Part shown: one piece after another, positions 39,161-48,487 of the stretch
How positions within the stretch are numbered: position 1 is the first letter of the stretch
How the letters are laid out: each line of letters begins with the position of its first letter
Assembly (NCBI RefSeq): GCF_020171365.1
Contig: NZ_JAIUZO010000002.1
Span: forward strand, 2,512,001 to 2,576,000
DNA from: Qipengyuania gaetbuli
GTDB taxonomy: Bacteria; Pseudomonadota; Alphaproteobacteria; Sphingomonadales; Sphingomonadaceae
DNA: 64,000 bases
Reading direction: 5' to 3'
The notes under the pieces: generated by a model
Databases searched by the model: none
What the model was told of the DNA's origin: nothing
Seen by the model: only the letters and a program-made list of their open reading frames with translations
Position numbers and translations under genes: made by a program

Positions 39161-41383
39161 ATGGCGATGCAGGGGACGCCTTTGGTGCCGTTCGGCGAAC
39201 CCGGGAGTGGCGCCGATGTTGCAGTGCAGCGCCCTTGGCGCATACGCACTCTCTTGTCCAGAACGGCCGATGGGGCGGAGCGGTTTCTGGCCAGTCCCAA
39301 ACAGGACCGGATGCCGTGGTTGACGGTGGCATTTGCGGCCGGAATCGGCGCGTGGTTCGCGCTTCCCGCGATGTCGCTCTGGTTTGTCGCCCTTGGCTCT
39401 GCTGGTGCTTTGGCAGGATTGGGATGGGCCTGCCTGAGAATGACCGGCCGTCCGGCAATCTCGATCGCTCTGCTTGCCACTGCCCTCGCATTCGCCCTGG
39501 GCATGAGCGTTATCTGGGCCAGGTCGGAAGTGGTCGGCACCGAGCCGATTGCAGCACCTGTCTTTGCCAAGCTGGACGGAACGATCCTCGAGCGGGAAGA
39601 ACAGCCGGCACAAGGCCGCGTGAGGCTGGTGCTCGCAACCCGAGAGCCGGATACGGGTCGAGCCATCAAGGTCAGGATAAACGTCCCCTCCGCCTCGGAC
39701 GATGCGGTTCTGAAGGAAGGCGCGAAGATACGGCTCGGCGCTCGCCTGATGCCGCCATCACCACCCATCCTGCCCGGCGCCTATGACTTCGCCCGGGCCG
39801 CGTGGTTCAAGGGCTACGCTGCGACAGGATCGCTTGCTGGAGGCATCGAGGTCGTAGCGGAGGCCCCGAGTAGGGAGGGGGGATCGCTTGCAAGTGCGCA
39901 AAGGCGTTTGTCGGCGCATGTCCGCAGCCGCGTGGACGGCTCGGCAGGGTCCATCGCAGCCGCCTTCGCAAGCGGGGACAGGGGCGGCATCCTGCTGGAG
40001 GACGAAGAGGCAATGCGCGATGCAGGGCTGACCCACCTCCTGTCCATCAGCGGCCTGCATGTCAGTGCTGTGATTGCAGCGGCGTATTTCCTTGCGCTCA
40101 AGATCCTTGCCCTGTGGCCGTGGCTCGCCTTGCGTGTGCGCCTGCCGCTGTGCGCTGCCGCAGTCGGGGCGGGGGCAGGCATAGCCTATACGCTGCTTAC
40201 AGGAGCCGAGGTGCCGACCGTCAGGAGTTGTATCGGCGCAATGCTGGTTCTCGGGGCACTGGCATTGGGGAGGGAGCCCTTGTCGATGCGAATGGTCGCG
40301 GTTGCAGCGTTCTGCGTCCTGCTGTTCTGGCCCGAAGCTGTAATCGGCCCGAGCTTCCAGATGAGCTTTGCTGCGGTACTTGCGATCATTGCCCTGCACA
40401 ATTCCGGGCCCGTGCAGCAGTTTCTCCGCCCGAGGGATGAAGCACTTGCGGCGAAATACGCACGCCGGGTGGCAATGCTGTTCATCACCGGTGCCGTCAT
40501 CGAGATAGCCCTGACGCCCATCGTCCTGTTCCACTTTCATCGGGCAGGGCTCTACGGCGCCTTTGCGAATGTCGTGGGCATCCCACTGGTCACTTTCCTG
40601 TCGATGCCGCTCATTGCCCTGGCGCTGCTTCTCGATCTGGCGGGTCTGGGCGGTCCGGTATGGTGGCTAGCGGGCAAGTCGCTCGATCTCTTGTTGTGGA
40701 TCGCCCATTTCACCGCTGCCCAGCCCGGAGCGGTGAAGCTGGTTCCGCAGATGGGAATGGGGACGATTGCACTCTTCGTCGGCGGTGCGCTGTGGCTGGC
40801 GCTGTGGCGGGGAAGGGTGCGGCTGTGGGGGTTGTTACCTGCCGCCGTGGGCGCGTTTGCGCTTGCGGTAACGCCTGCAGCCGACATCCTCGTGACCCGC
40901 GATGGTGCGGATTTCGGCATCGTAGATCAAGATGGTCAACTTCACGTACTGCGCAGCTCGCCGCTATCCTATTCGCAAACGAACCTGATCGAGCTGTCCG
41001 GCAGCGAGCACCCTCCGGTTCCGGTTCGAACCTACCCGGACTCGAGGTGCAGCGCTGATTTCTGCAGCCTCGTCGTCAACCGTAGTGAGCGTGAGTGGGT
41101 CCTGCTGGTGGCGCTCAACCTCCAGCGCATCGATGAGCGCCAACTAGCCGCAGCATGCGAGCTGAGCGATATCGTGATTGCCGACCGGTGGCTGCCCCGC
41201 AGTTGCCAGCCCCGATGGCTCAAGCTCGACGGTCGTTACCTGAACGAGAACGGGGGTACGGCGATCTACCTTGACGACAAGCGCGTAGCCGGCGTTGCCG
41301 ATGGAAAAGGCGAGCATGGGTGGCAGCGTTTCGGGAGCGGGAGCCCCAAACAAGAAGGGCGCCAGCTTTCGCCGGCGCCCTGA
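39161..41383 (+). CDS. comEC: ComEC/Rec2-family membrane protein
   Basis: A 740-residue inner-membrane protein of the competence family thought to form the DNA uptake channel. It has an N-terminal hydrophobic region with a DUF4131-type domain, the competence core motif [16 protein letters not shown], and many hydrophobic segments to about residue 600. The C-terminal beta-lactamase-like nuclease part is short and shows no clear HxHxDH motif. The start is uncertain: ATG 39161 has no good SD, and ATG 39167 or an internal start near 39311 is possible. No other competence genes lie nearby. Confidence 0.85.
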   Translation: MAMQGTPLVPFGEPGSGADVAVQRPWRIRTLLSRTADGAERFLASPKQDRMPWLTVAFAAGIGAWFALPAMSLWFVALGSAGALAGLGWACLRMTGRPAISIALLATALAFALGMSVIWARSEVVGTEPIAAPVFAKLDGTILEREEQPAQGRVRLVLATREPDTGRAIKVRINVPSASDDAVLKEGAKIRLGARLMPPSPPILPGAYDFARAAWFKGYAATGSLAGGIEVVAEAPSREGGSLASAQRRLSAHVRSRVDGSAGSIAAAFASGDRGGILLEDEEAMRDAGLTHLLSISGLHVSAVIAAAYFLALKILALWPWLALRVRLPLCAAAVGAGAGIAYTLLTGAEVPTVRSCIGAMLVLGALALGREPLSMRMVAVAAFCVLLFWPEAVIGPSFQMSFAAVLAIIALHNSGPVQQFLRPRDEALAAKYARRVAMLFITGAVIEIALTPIVLFHFHRAGLYGAFANVVGIPLVTFLSMPLIALALLLDLAGLGGPVWWLAGKSLDLLLWIAHFTAAQPGAVKLVPQMGMGTIALFVGGALWLALWRGRVRLWGLLPAAVGAFALAVTPAADILVTRDGADFGIVDQDGQLHVLRSSPLSYSQTNLIELSGSEHPPVPVRTYPDSRCSADFCSLVVNRSEREWVLLVALNLQRIDERQLAAACELSDIVIADRWLPRSCQPRWLKLDGRYLNENGGTAIYLDDKRVAGVADGKGEHGWQRFGSGSPKQEGRQLSPAP
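41356..41381 (-). terminator. Terminator between lexA and comEC
   Basis: Perfect 8-base arms (AGGGCGCC / GGCGCCCT) with a 10-base loop; on the minus strand it is followed by TTCTTGTTTGG. It lies 22 bases beyond the lexA stop and overlaps the last codons of comEC, so it probably serves lexA and perhaps both directions. Confidence 0.65.
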
Positions 41384-41402
41384 TTACCTTGATCCTTACT
41401 TG

Positions 41403-42104
41403 TCAGTGGTAACGACGCAGCAGTCCTGCGAGTTTTCCCTGAACCTGAACGCGGTTGGCTTCGTAGACCTGAGGTTCGTAAGCGCCGTTGGCCGGATCGA
41501 GCCGGACCATTGCGCCTTCGCGTCGCAGGTACTTGAGCGTGGCTTCCTCGTTATCGACGAGAGCGACGACGATTTCCCCGTCGCGTGCCGTTTCCGTGCG
41601 GCGGACCAGGGCGAAGTCCCCGTCGAAGATACCGGCCTCGATCATCGAGTCACCCGACACTTCGAGAGCGTAGTGATCGCCCGGGCCGAGGAGGGCGGCG
41701 GGTACTGGCATGCTCGACTGGCCTTCGATTGCCTCGATCGGAGCGCCAGCGGCAATACGGCCATGAAGCGGGATCTGGAGGACGTCGTTAGCCGGATCGG
41801 GCGCGACCGGTGCTGCCTTGTGCGCGGAAACCACCGCATCGTTCGCAGCAGCGACCGATGCCTTCGCGGCGGCGGGTGCAGTGACCGCATCTTCCGGGAG
41901 CTTGATCACTTCGAGCGCCCTGGCACGGTTCGGCAAACGGCGGATGAAGCCACGTTCCTCGAGCGCGGAGATCAGGCGGTGGACGCCAGACTTGCTCTTC
42001 AAATCGAGCGCTTCCTTCATCTCTTCGAAAGAAGGCGAAATGCCCGTTTCCCCGAGACGCTGCTGGATGAAGCGGATCAATTCATGCTGCTTTGCGGTCA
42101 GCAT
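41403..42104 (-). CDS. lexA: SOS repressor LexA
   Basis: Represses the SOS regulon and is inactivated by RecA-stimulated self-cleavage; 233 residues. N-terminal winged helix ([23 protein letters not shown]), then an unusually long Ala-rich linker (about residues 75-105), then the peptidase domain. The cleavage Ala-Gly is in [12 protein letters not shown], the catalytic Ser in [11 protein letters not shown], and the Lys in [12 protein letters not shown] LexA box lies 33 bases upstream, so autoregulation is expected. It is the last gene of the ppiD-trp-moaC minus-strand run but has its own upstream gap. Confidence 0.96.
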   Translation of the reverse strand: MLTAKQHELIRFIQQRLGETGISPSFEEMKEALDLKSKSGVHRLISALEERGFIRRLPNRARALEVIKLPEDAVTAPAAAKASVAAANDAVVSAHKAAPVAPDPANDVLQIPLHGRIAAGAPIEAIEGQSSMPVPAALLGPGDHYALEVSGDSMIEAGIFDGDFALVRRTETARDGEIVVALVDNEEATLKYLRREGAMVRLDPANGAYEPQVYEANRVQVQGKLAGLLRRYH

Positions 42105-42136
42105 CGGTCACTCCCTCGTTCCTGTTCACATCATGC

Positions 42137-42151
42137 GAACGAATGTGGAAC
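42137..42151 (-). promoter_or_regulatory. LexA binding site (SOS box) of lexA
   Basis: On the minus strand the bases read GTTCCACATTCGTTC, an exact GTTC-N7-GTTC, which is the known LexA target in alphaproteobacteria. It is the only such pair I saw in the gap upstream of lexA. Nearby, GTTC at 42118-42121 and 42124-42127 on the plus strand forms an extra inverted pair with it and may widen the operator. Confidence 0.9.
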
Positions 42152-42228
42152 AATTAGGCAACCAATTTTCGCGAGTCAAGCAAGTCTGCGGTTTTTCGCG
42201 CCGAAATGGAGGAACAGGCGTTCCCGTT

Positions 42229-42702
42229 TCAGTCCTCGGCTTTCCAGTCGCCGGACTTGCCCCCGGTCTTTTCGACCAGGCGCACATCGGAGATGACCAT
42301 CGATCGGTCGACTGCCTTTGCCATGTCGTAGAGCGTCAGCAGGGCAACGCTGGCGGCAGTCAAAGCCTCCATTTCCACGCCGGTCTTGCCGGCCAGGCCC
42401 GCCTTCGCAGTCACCGCGATATGGTCATCGGCGAGATGGAAATCGACCGTGACCGTATCCAGCCCGAGCGGGTGACAGAGCGGGATGAGTTCGCCGATGC
42501 GCTTGGCCGCCATGATGCCTGCGATCCTTGCGGTCGCGAGCGCATCCCCTTTGCCGAGGCTTCCCTCCGCAATGGCGGCGAGCGCCTCCGGTTTCATTAT
42601 AATCCGGCCCTCTGCAGTGGCCGTGCGGCGCGTCGTCGGCTTCGCGGAGACGTCGACCATGCGGGCGGCACCCTTCTCGTCGAGATGCGTCAGTCGCGTC
42701 AC
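42229..42702 (-). CDS. moaC: Cyclic pyranopterin monophosphate synthase
   Basis: Second step of molybdenum cofactor synthesis; 157 residues. [31 protein letters not shown] and [20 protein letters not shown] are family signatures, with conserved His and Asp near the active site. The GTG start overlaps the trpC stop (GTGA), so it is coupled to tryptophan genes. No other molybdenum-cofactor gene is in the window; moeA, which I recall next to moaC in some relatives, is absent from the 124-base gap before lexA. Confidence 0.95.
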   Translation of the reverse strand: MTRLTHLDEKGAARMVDVSAKPTTRRTATAEGRIIMKPEALAAIAEGSLGKGDALATARIAGIMAAKRIGELIPLCHPLGLDTVTVDFHLADDHIAVTAKAGLAGKTGVEMEALTAASVALLTLYDMAKAVDRSMVISDVRLVEKTGGKSGDWKAED

Positions 42703-43502
42703 GCTGCCTCTGCGCCGGTTCCGACCAGCAGCGCCTTCGTCGCCGTCTCGACATCCGCTTGCCGCATCAGGCTTTCGCCCACGAGGAAGCTGCGCACTCC
42801 CGAACGGGACAGGCGGAGGCAGTCGTCATGCGAGAAGATGCCGCTTTCCCCGACGATCAGCGAACCATCCTTCGCCAGCGGCGCAAGTCGCTCGGTCGTG
42901 GCGAGATCGGTTTCGAAGGTCTTGAGGTTACGGTTGTTTATCCCGACGAGCGGTGACTTGAGCGCTTTGGAGCGTTCCAGTTCCTCTTCGTCGTGTACCT
43001 CAACCAGTACGTCCATGCCGCGCTCCAGCGCCGCCTCTTCGATTTCTTGCATCGTGCTGTCATCAAGGGCGGCGACGATGATGAGGATGGCGTCTGCGCC
43101 GATCGCGCGGGCTTCGGCCACCTGCCATGGATCGACCATGAAGTCCTTGCGCAGCACGGGAAGCTCGCAAGCGGCACGTGCAGCCACGAGGAAATCCTCG
43201 TGGCCCTGGAAATACGGGGCATCGGTCAGGACCGAAAGGCAGCTCGCTCCGCCAGCCTGGTAGGAGCGGGCATGGGCCGCAGGGTCGAAATCGGCCCTGA
43301 TCAGTCCCTTCGACGGAGAGGCCTTCTTGATTTCGGCAATCAGCCCGAAACCCCTCTCTTCCGCCTTGCGCAAAGCGGCGTGAAAGCCTCGCGGTGCGCT
43401 CTGCTCCGCTGCCATCGCATCCAGCGCATCGAGCGAATGCACCCGCTTCCGCTGGGCTACTTCCTCGCGCTTGGTCGCGCAGATTTCGTCGAGCTTGTTC
43501 AT
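42699..43502 (-). CDS. trpC: Indole-3-glycerol phosphate synthase
   Basis: Tryptophan synthesis, closing the indole ring; TIM-barrel, 267 residues. Signatures are [44 protein letters not shown] and [12 protein letters not shown]. It is monofunctional (no PRAI domain fused). Five bases downstream of the trpD stop and overlapping moaC. Confidence 0.97.
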   Translation of the reverse strand: MNKLDEICATKREEVAQRKRVHSLDALDAMAAEQSAPRGFHAALRKAEERGFGLIAEIKKASPSKGLIRADFDPAAHARSYQAGGASCLSVLTDAPYFQGHEDFLVAARAACELPVLRKDFMVDPWQVAEARAIGADAILIIVAALDDSTMQEIEEAALERGMDVLVEVHDEEELERSKALKSPLVGINNRNLKTFETDLATTERLAPLAKDGSLIVGESGIFSHDDCLRLSRSGVRSFLVGESLMRQADVETATKALLVGTGAEAA

Positions 43503-43507
43503 GCCGC

Positions 43508-44500
43508 TTACTTCGCCATCCCGATCCAGTCATGGAGAAGCTGGCGCGCCTTTCCGCTGTCGATTGCTTCCGCCCCGAGTTCGGCAGCTTCTGTCCAGTC
43601 GTCGCTCTTGCCGGCCACGAGGAAGGTCGCAGCCGCATTGAAAAGGACCGCATCGCGGTAGGGACCCGGTGCGCCAAGCAGCAGGGCCTCCAGCGCCTTG
43701 GCATTGTGCGCCGGATCGCCGCCGCGAATCGCCTCCACCGGCGCATAAGGCAGGTTCGCTTGGACCGCGGTCACGCGCCGCATCTCGAAATCGTTGCCGC
43801 GTACGTCTGCCAGCTCGTTGCCGCCGGCAAGGGACAGTTCGTCGAGGCCCTCGTCGCCCGAGGCGATGAACGTGCGTTCGGTGCCGAGCATGGCTTTCGC
43901 CTTGGCATAGATCGGTACATAGGCTGGCCGTGCAATGCCGATCAGCTGGCGGGTGACGCCTGCCGGATTGGAGAGCGGGCCCATGAGGTTGAAAATGGTG
44001 CGAACGCCGAGGCGCTGGCGGATGGGCTGGATGCGACCCATTGCGGGGTGGTGGTTCTTCGCGAATAGGAAGCAAATCCCGAGTTCATTCAATGTCTTCT
44101 CTGCGGTTCTTCCCGCAGCTTCCATGTCCAGCCCGAGCGCTTCGAGCGTATCGGCCGCACCGGATTTCGAGCTGGCCGCACGGTTGCCATGCTTGGCAAC
44201 AGGCACGCCGCTTGCCGCAACGACCAGGCTGACCGCGGTCGAGACGTTGAGCGTGTGATGCCCGTCCCCGCCGGTGCCGCAGCAATCGACCGTGCCTTCG
44301 GGCGCATCGATCGGGATCAGCCGGGCACGAAGCGCCCGCGCAGCTCCGGCGATTTCCTCGGACGTTTCACTGCGGGCCGACATGTCGACGAGGAAGCGAG
44401 CGATCTCTTCTTCTTCGGTCTCTCCGTCGAGAATCCAGCCGAAGATCTCTTCTGCCTGGTCGGCGTCCAGATGGACGTCTGCGGTCGGCAATTGTTTCAT
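43508..44500 (-). CDS. trpD: Anthranilate phosphoribosyltransferase
   Basis: Transfers phosphoribose to anthranilate; 330 residues. The PRPP-binding loop is [18 protein letters not shown], and [18 protein letters not shown] and GPLSNPAG follow in order. The ATG overlaps the trpG stop by four bases. Confidence 0.97.
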   Translation of the reverse strand: MKQLPTADVHLDADQAEEIFGWILDGETEEEEIARFLVDMSARSETSEEIAGAARALRARLIPIDAPEGTVDCCGTGGDGHHTLNVSTAVSLVVAASGVPVAKHGNRAASSKSGAADTLEALGLDMEAAGRTAEKTLNELGICFLFAKNHHPAMGRIQPIRQRLGVRTIFNLMGPLSNPAGVTRQLIGIARPAYVPIYAKAKAMLGTERTFIASGDEGLDELSLAGGNELADVRGNDFEMRRVTAVQANLPYAPVEAIRGGDPAHNAKALEALLLGAPGPYRDAVLFNAAATFLVAGKSDDWTEAAELGAEAIDSGKARQLLHDWIGMAK

Positions 44501-45111
44501 GCCGGCACCTTTGCGTCGATCCCGCAGATCTCGAGGAAATTGGCGAGCAGAGCATGACCATGTTCGGTCGCGATACTTTCCGGGTGGAACTGGACCCCGT
44601 GGATCGGCAGTTCGTGGTGGCGGAAACCCATGACGCTGCTGCCGTCGAGGCCCGGCGTCTCGCTCTCGGCGTTCACGACGAGGACGTTCGGGATCTCCTC
44701 GACTACGAGCGAGTGATAGCGCGTCGCGGTGAAGGGCGAAGGCAGGCCCTTAAACAGCCCGCTTCCGTCGTGCGTCACCGCGCTGGTCTTGCCGTGCATG
44801 AGCCCACCGCGCACGACCTTGCCGCCGAAATGCTGGCCGATGGACTGATGCCCGAGGCAAACGCCGAGCAGCGGTTTTCCGCTTGCCGCGCAGGCCTGCA
44901 CGAGATCGAGGCTGATGCCCGCTTCCGAAGGAGTGCAGGGCCCGGGTGAAATCAAGTATCCAGCGGCATCGCGCTCGATGGCTTCGGCAGCGGTGATCGC
45001 GTCATTGCGCACCACTTCGACCTTCGCCCCCAGTTCCATCAGGTAATGGACGAGGTTGAAGGTGAAACTGTCGTAATTGTCGACGACGAGGATGGTCCGG
45101 TTGTCGGTCAT
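44497..45111 (-). CDS. trpG: Anthranilate synthase component II (glutamine amidotransferase)
   Basis: Supplies ammonia to TrpE; class I amidotransferase of 204 residues. The nucleophile is in [13 protein letters not shown], the His-Glu pair in [14 protein letters not shown], and the N-terminus [16 protein letters not shown] is typical of TrpG/PabA. ATG 45111 is preferred over TTG 45123. trpE lies three genes upstream on the same strand, so the two subunits come from one operon but are not adjacent. It could also serve folate synthesis as PabA. Confidence 0.95.
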   Translation of the reverse strand: MTDNRTILVVDNYDSFTFNLVHYLMELGAKVEVVRNDAITAAEAIERDAAGYLISPGPCTPSEAGISLDLVQACAASGKPLLGVCLGHQSIGQHFGGKVVRGGLMHGKTSAVTHDGSGLFKGLPSPFTATRYHSLVVEEIPNVLVVNAESETPGLDGSSVMGFRHHELPIHGVQFHPESIATEHGHALLANFLEICGIDAKVPA

Positions 45112-45170
45112 GTCAGGCGTCAATGGCGGGGCAGGGACTTCAGTTCAAGCAAGCAAAACAACTTGCTGTG

Positions 45171-46133
45171 TCACGCCTGCTTGCCTGCGAGTTTGTCGGT
45201 CGCACGCACAAGGCCGTCGACGATGCCGGGTTCGCCGGCGCTGTGACCTGCGTCGTGAACGATCCACAGTTCCGCTTCGGGCCAGGCTTTCTTCAGTTCC
45301 CACGCGCTGGTCGGCGGGGTGCAGATGTCATGGCGACCCTGCACGATGATACCGGGGATATGCTTGATCCGGTCGACGTTCCTGATCAGCTGCGCCTCTT
45401 CGAGGAAGAAGTCCTCGAGGAAAAAGCGAGCACAGATGCGCGCGAACGGCACGGCCTTGGCCGGGTCGGCAAAGCTGTCGAGCAGCTTCTCGTCGGGCAG
45501 CAGGGTGGCGACATTGCCTTCCCACAGCGACCATTCCCGCGCGGCCGCAAGGCGGATCCCCTCGTCGTCGCAGGTGAGCCGGTCGTAATAGGCCTGCACG
45601 AGGTCGCCCCGTTCGGCCTCGGGGATGAGGCCGGTGAAGTCGTCCCACTGCTCGGCCATGATTTCGCTAGCGCCGTAGCTGTAGAGCCAGTGCTTTTCCT
45701 TCTGGCGGGCGAGGAAGACGCCGCGCAAGACGATCTCGCTGGTGCGTTCGGGATGGGTCTGGGCATAGGCGAGGGCGAGCGTTGCGCCCCAGCTCCCACC
45801 GAAGACCTGCCATGTGTCGTGGCCGCACATTTCCCGGAGCCGCTCGATATCGGCCACGATGCGCCAGGTGTCGTTGTGCTCGATTTCGGCAAAGGGCAGC
45901 GACTTGCCGCAGCCGCGCTGGTCGAAGAGCAGCACGTCGTAAAGCTCGGGATCCCACTGGCGGCGGTGGTCGGGGCTCATCCCGCCGCCCGGGCCGCCAT
46001 GCAGGAACACGGCAGGCTTCGCACCCGGCGTTCCGACCCGTTCGTAGTAAAGCGAATGACCTTCGCCGACATCGAGCATCCCGGTCTCGTAGGGTTCGAT
46101 CTCGGGGTAGAGGGTGCGGCGTTCGTTACTCAT
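45171..46133 (-). CDS. pip: Proline iminopeptidase
   Basis: Alpha/beta hydrolase that removes N-terminal proline from peptides; 320 residues. Oxyanion motif FLHGGPGGGMSPDHRR, nucleophile Ser in FGGSWGATLALAYAQ, catalytic Asp in VQGRHDICTPP and His in VHDAGHSAGEPG. ATG 46133 is chosen over TTG 46142; it overlaps the phosphodiester glycosidase gene by 8 bases. Its placement inside the trp operon has no obvious metabolic link. Confidence 0.94.
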   Translation of the reverse strand: MSNERRTLYPEIEPYETGMLDVGEGHSLYYERVGTPGAKPAVFLHGGPGGGMSPDHRRQWDPELYDVLLFDQRGCGKSLPFAEIEHNDTWRIVADIERLREMCGHDTWQVFGGSWGATLALAYAQTHPERTSEIVLRGVFLARQKEKHWLYSYGASEIMAEQWDDFTGLIPEAERGDLVQAYYDRLTCDDEGIRLAAAREWSLWEGNVATLLPDEKLLDSFADPAKAVPFARICARFFLEDFFLEEAQLIRNVDRIKHIPGIIVQGRHDICTPPTSAWELKKAWPEAELWIVHDAGHSAGEPGIVDGLVRATDKLAGKQA

Positions 46134-46968
46134 CGTCTGCAACCTTCCGTTCCACCAGCACGATAGGACCGATGGGTGCGCCCGTATCGAGGCGATCGGT
46201 CGCGGGATTCCACAGGCCCGACACGCTCCCGTCGAGATAGAGCGCGTTCTTCACGCTCAATTCGTCGCGGAAGAAGCGGGCCAGCTTGCCGAAGGAAATC
46301 GGCGCGTTCGAGATGACGAAATGCGCCCTGCCGCGATCATCCACGCCGACCCCGTTCCGGATAGCGCGCGAAGGTCCGTCCTGCGTGATTTCGGGGTGAA
46401 GCTTCCCGCCGACGACCAGCATCGGACCCGACTGGGTACCGAATTCCGGGCGATCGGCGACATTGGCGAGGAAGTCGTCAGTCGTGCGGATTTCCCACTT
46501 GTCACCCGTGCCAAAGAAGACCCCGTTCGGCTTCATGTGGAAATTGCCATCGCCATCGGCAGTGTTGAGCGTCTTCAGCCGCTCCGAACCGCTTACGAAA
46601 TAGCCGATCGGCTGCCCTTCGTCGTCATACATCCCGGCATTCATGGCGAAGGCCACGGTCGCGGGATCGCGGGTCGCCGAGAAGGCGGTGAGACTACGGA
46701 ACGGACCTTGCCCGTCCGGCCCGAGGACCATGGCGACCCGGTGACGGGAAGGCACGGCAAGACAGTGGGTCAGCGAGGTATTCTCGAAGATGATCGAGCG
46801 GCAGGCGCTTTCCACCTGGCTTGCCACCGAAGGGGCATCGTTGGCTGCAGCCGTCGGCGTGGCGCCGGCCTGGCCGTCGATGCGCGTGCGCGTGACCGGC
46901 TCGCCCGCCTGCGGCGGTTCGCATGCGCTGAGAAGAAGGAGGGTAATTGCGACCGAAAAGTACTTCAT
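46126..46968 (-). CDS. Phosphodiester glycosidase (NAGPA-domain) lipoprotein
   Basis: A 280-residue protein with a lipoprotein signal (MKYFSVAITLLLLSAC, lipobox LSAC). The mature domain has the features of the NAGPA/DUF2233 family: FAMNAGMYDDEGQPIGYFVSG, NFHMKPNGVFF, FGTQSGPMLVVGGKLH and NALYLDGSVSGLW. Relatives cleave phosphodiester-linked sugars, but the bacterial substrate is unknown. The ATG overlaps the trpE stop (ATGA), so it is translationally linked to tryptophan synthesis genes, which is unexpected. Confidence 0.8.
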   Translation of the reverse strand: MKYFSVAITLLLLSACEPPQAGEPVTRTRIDGQAGATPTAAANDAPSVASQVESACRSIIFENTSLTHCLAVPSRHRVAMVLGPDGQGPFRSLTAFSATRDPATVAFAMNAGMYDDEGQPIGYFVSGSERLKTLNTADGDGNFHMKPNGVFFGTGDKWEIRTTDDFLANVADRPEFGTQSGPMLVVGGKLHPEITQDGPSRAIRNGVGVDDRGRAHFVISNAPISFGKLARFFRDELSVKNALYLDGSVSGLWNPATDRLDTGAPIGPIVLVERKVADDE

Positions 46969-48479
46969 TGTCCGTAACCGGGTTCCTGGGCAATGCGGAC
47001 GGCTTCCTTGGCAGCCGCGAACAGAGCGCCAGCCTTGGCCTCGCATTCGCGTTGCTCGTAGGCGGGATCGCTGTCTGCGACGATTCCCGCACCTGCCTGC
47101 ACATGCATGAGGCCATCCTTTAGGACGGCAGTGCGCAAGACGATACAACTATCGAGCGAGCCGTCGGGCGCAAAATAGCCGACACCGCCGGCATAGGGAC
47201 CGCGCTTGGCCGGTTCGAGTTCGGCGATGATCTGGCAGGCCCTGATCTTGGGTGCGCCGCTGACCGTTCCGGCGGGAAAGCCCGCGAACAGCGCGTCGAG
47301 TGCATCGCATTCGGAATCGAGCTTGCCGACCACGTTGCTGACGATGTGCATCACGTGGCTGTAGCGTTCGACGGTGAAGCTATCGGTCACCTCTACCGTG
47401 CCGCTTTGCGCGACACGGCCCACGTCGTTGCGCCCGAGGTCAAGCAGCATGAGGTGTTCCGCCCGCTCTTTCGGGTCGGCCAGCAGCGATGCCTCTGCCT
47501 CGCGATCCGCTGCAGGTGTCGCGCCGCGCGGGCGTGTCCCGGCGATGGGCCGGATCGTGACCTGCTCGTCGCGCACGCGGACGAGGATTTCGGGGCTCGA
47601 TCCGACGATCGCAAAACCCGGAAGGTCGAGGAAATAGAGGAAGGGCGAGGGGTTCACCCGTCGCAATGCGCGGTAAAGCGCGATCGGCGGCAGCTCGAAC
47701 GGGGTCGTGAAGCGCTGCGAGAGCACGACCTGGAAGATATCGCCCGCGGCGATGTATTCCTTGGCTGCATCGACCATGCCTGCGAATTGTTCGGGCGGCA
47801 TTGTGGGCTGCGGTTCGCAGGATGAAAGCGCGCCAGGCGCCTCCGACTGCGCCGGAACGGCCGACGAAAGGCGGGCAAGCGCGCTATCGATACGATCCGC
47901 TGCTGCCGCCAGCGCTGCGTCAACGCCGCTGTCCGAAGGCCAGATCGGTGCGATGCAGAAGAGCTGTTCCGTCAGATTGTCGAACACGAGCAGAAGGGTC
48001 GGACGCACGAACAGCATGTCCGGCACGTCTATTGCGCTGTCGCCCGCTGCCGGAAGCTTCTCGACCAGCCCGATCGTCTCGTAGCCGAAATAGCCTACGA
48101 GGCAGGCCAGTGCGGGCGGCAATTCTTCGGGCACGTCGATCCGGCACTCGGCAAGGAGGTTGCGCAAGGCGGCGAGCGTATCGGCCTCGCAGCCCTCGAA
48201 CGTATCGCGGGAATACTGCCAGCTGCGATTGATAGCCGCCGAGTTGCCGTCTGCGCGGAACACGAGATCGGGGTCGAGGCCGATCAGGCTGTAGCGCCCG
48301 CGGACCTCGCCGCCTTCGACCGATTCCAGCAGGAAATCGCCGCGCCCTTCCTCGATCAGGCGCAGGCCGGCCCCGACCGGGGTTACCGTGTCGGAGACGA
48401 TCTTGCGCCAGACGAGGGCAGGCTGCCCTGCTGCAAGAGCCCTACGCGCCCGGTCGGACCCTTCGAGCGATGGTCCCAA
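46965..48479 (-). CDS. trpE: Anthranilate synthase component I
   Basis: Converts chorismate to anthranilate with TrpG; 504 residues. Chorismate-binding signatures are FQVVLSQRF, IAGTRPRGATPAADREAE, DLGRNDVGRVA and GTVSGAPKIRACQII. A feedback-type serine motif, LLESVEGGEVRGRYS, is near residue 50. The start is TTG 48479, eight bases after the ppiD stop, where TGAGG can act as SD; no ATG gives the family N-terminus. No leader attenuator exists, since there is no gap. Confidence 0.95.
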   Translation of the reverse strand: MGPSLEGSDRARRALAAGQPALVWRKIVSDTVTPVGAGLRLIEEGRGDFLLESVEGGEVRGRYSLIGLDPDLVFRADGNSAAINRSWQYSRDTFEGCEADTLAALRNLLAECRIDVPEELPPALACLVGYFGYETIGLVEKLPAAGDSAIDVPDMLFVRPTLLLVFDNLTEQLFCIAPIWPSDSGVDAALAAAADRIDSALARLSSAVPAQSEAPGALSSCEPQPTMPPEQFAGMVDAAKEYIAAGDIFQVVLSQRFTTPFELPPIALYRALRRVNPSPFLYFLDLPGFAIVGSSPEILVRVRDEQVTIRPIAGTRPRGATPAADREAEASLLADPKERAEHLMLLDLGRNDVGRVAQSGTVEVTDSFTVERYSHVMHIVSNVVGKLDSECDALDALFAGFPAGTVSGAPKIRACQIIAELEPAKRGPYAGGVGYFAPDGSLDSCIVLRTAVLKDGLMHVQAGAGIVADSDPAYEQRECEAKAGALFAAAKEAVRIAQEPGYGQ

Positions 48480-48487
48480 GACGAACC

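Noticed and set aside
39133..39768. Extension of gltX to a 693-codon protein
   Set aside because: The added N-terminus is antisense to comEC and unlike synthetases; the ATG at 39132 gives the normal length.
41356..41381. Mobile-element end or attachment site
   Set aside because: The inverted repeat is better explained as a terminator beside the lexA stop; no recombinase or target duplication is nearby.
45148..45167. Hairpin AGCAAG / CTTGCT between pip and trpG
   Set aside because: Short AT-balanced stem with an 8-base loop and no T-tract; too weak to call a terminator or attenuator.
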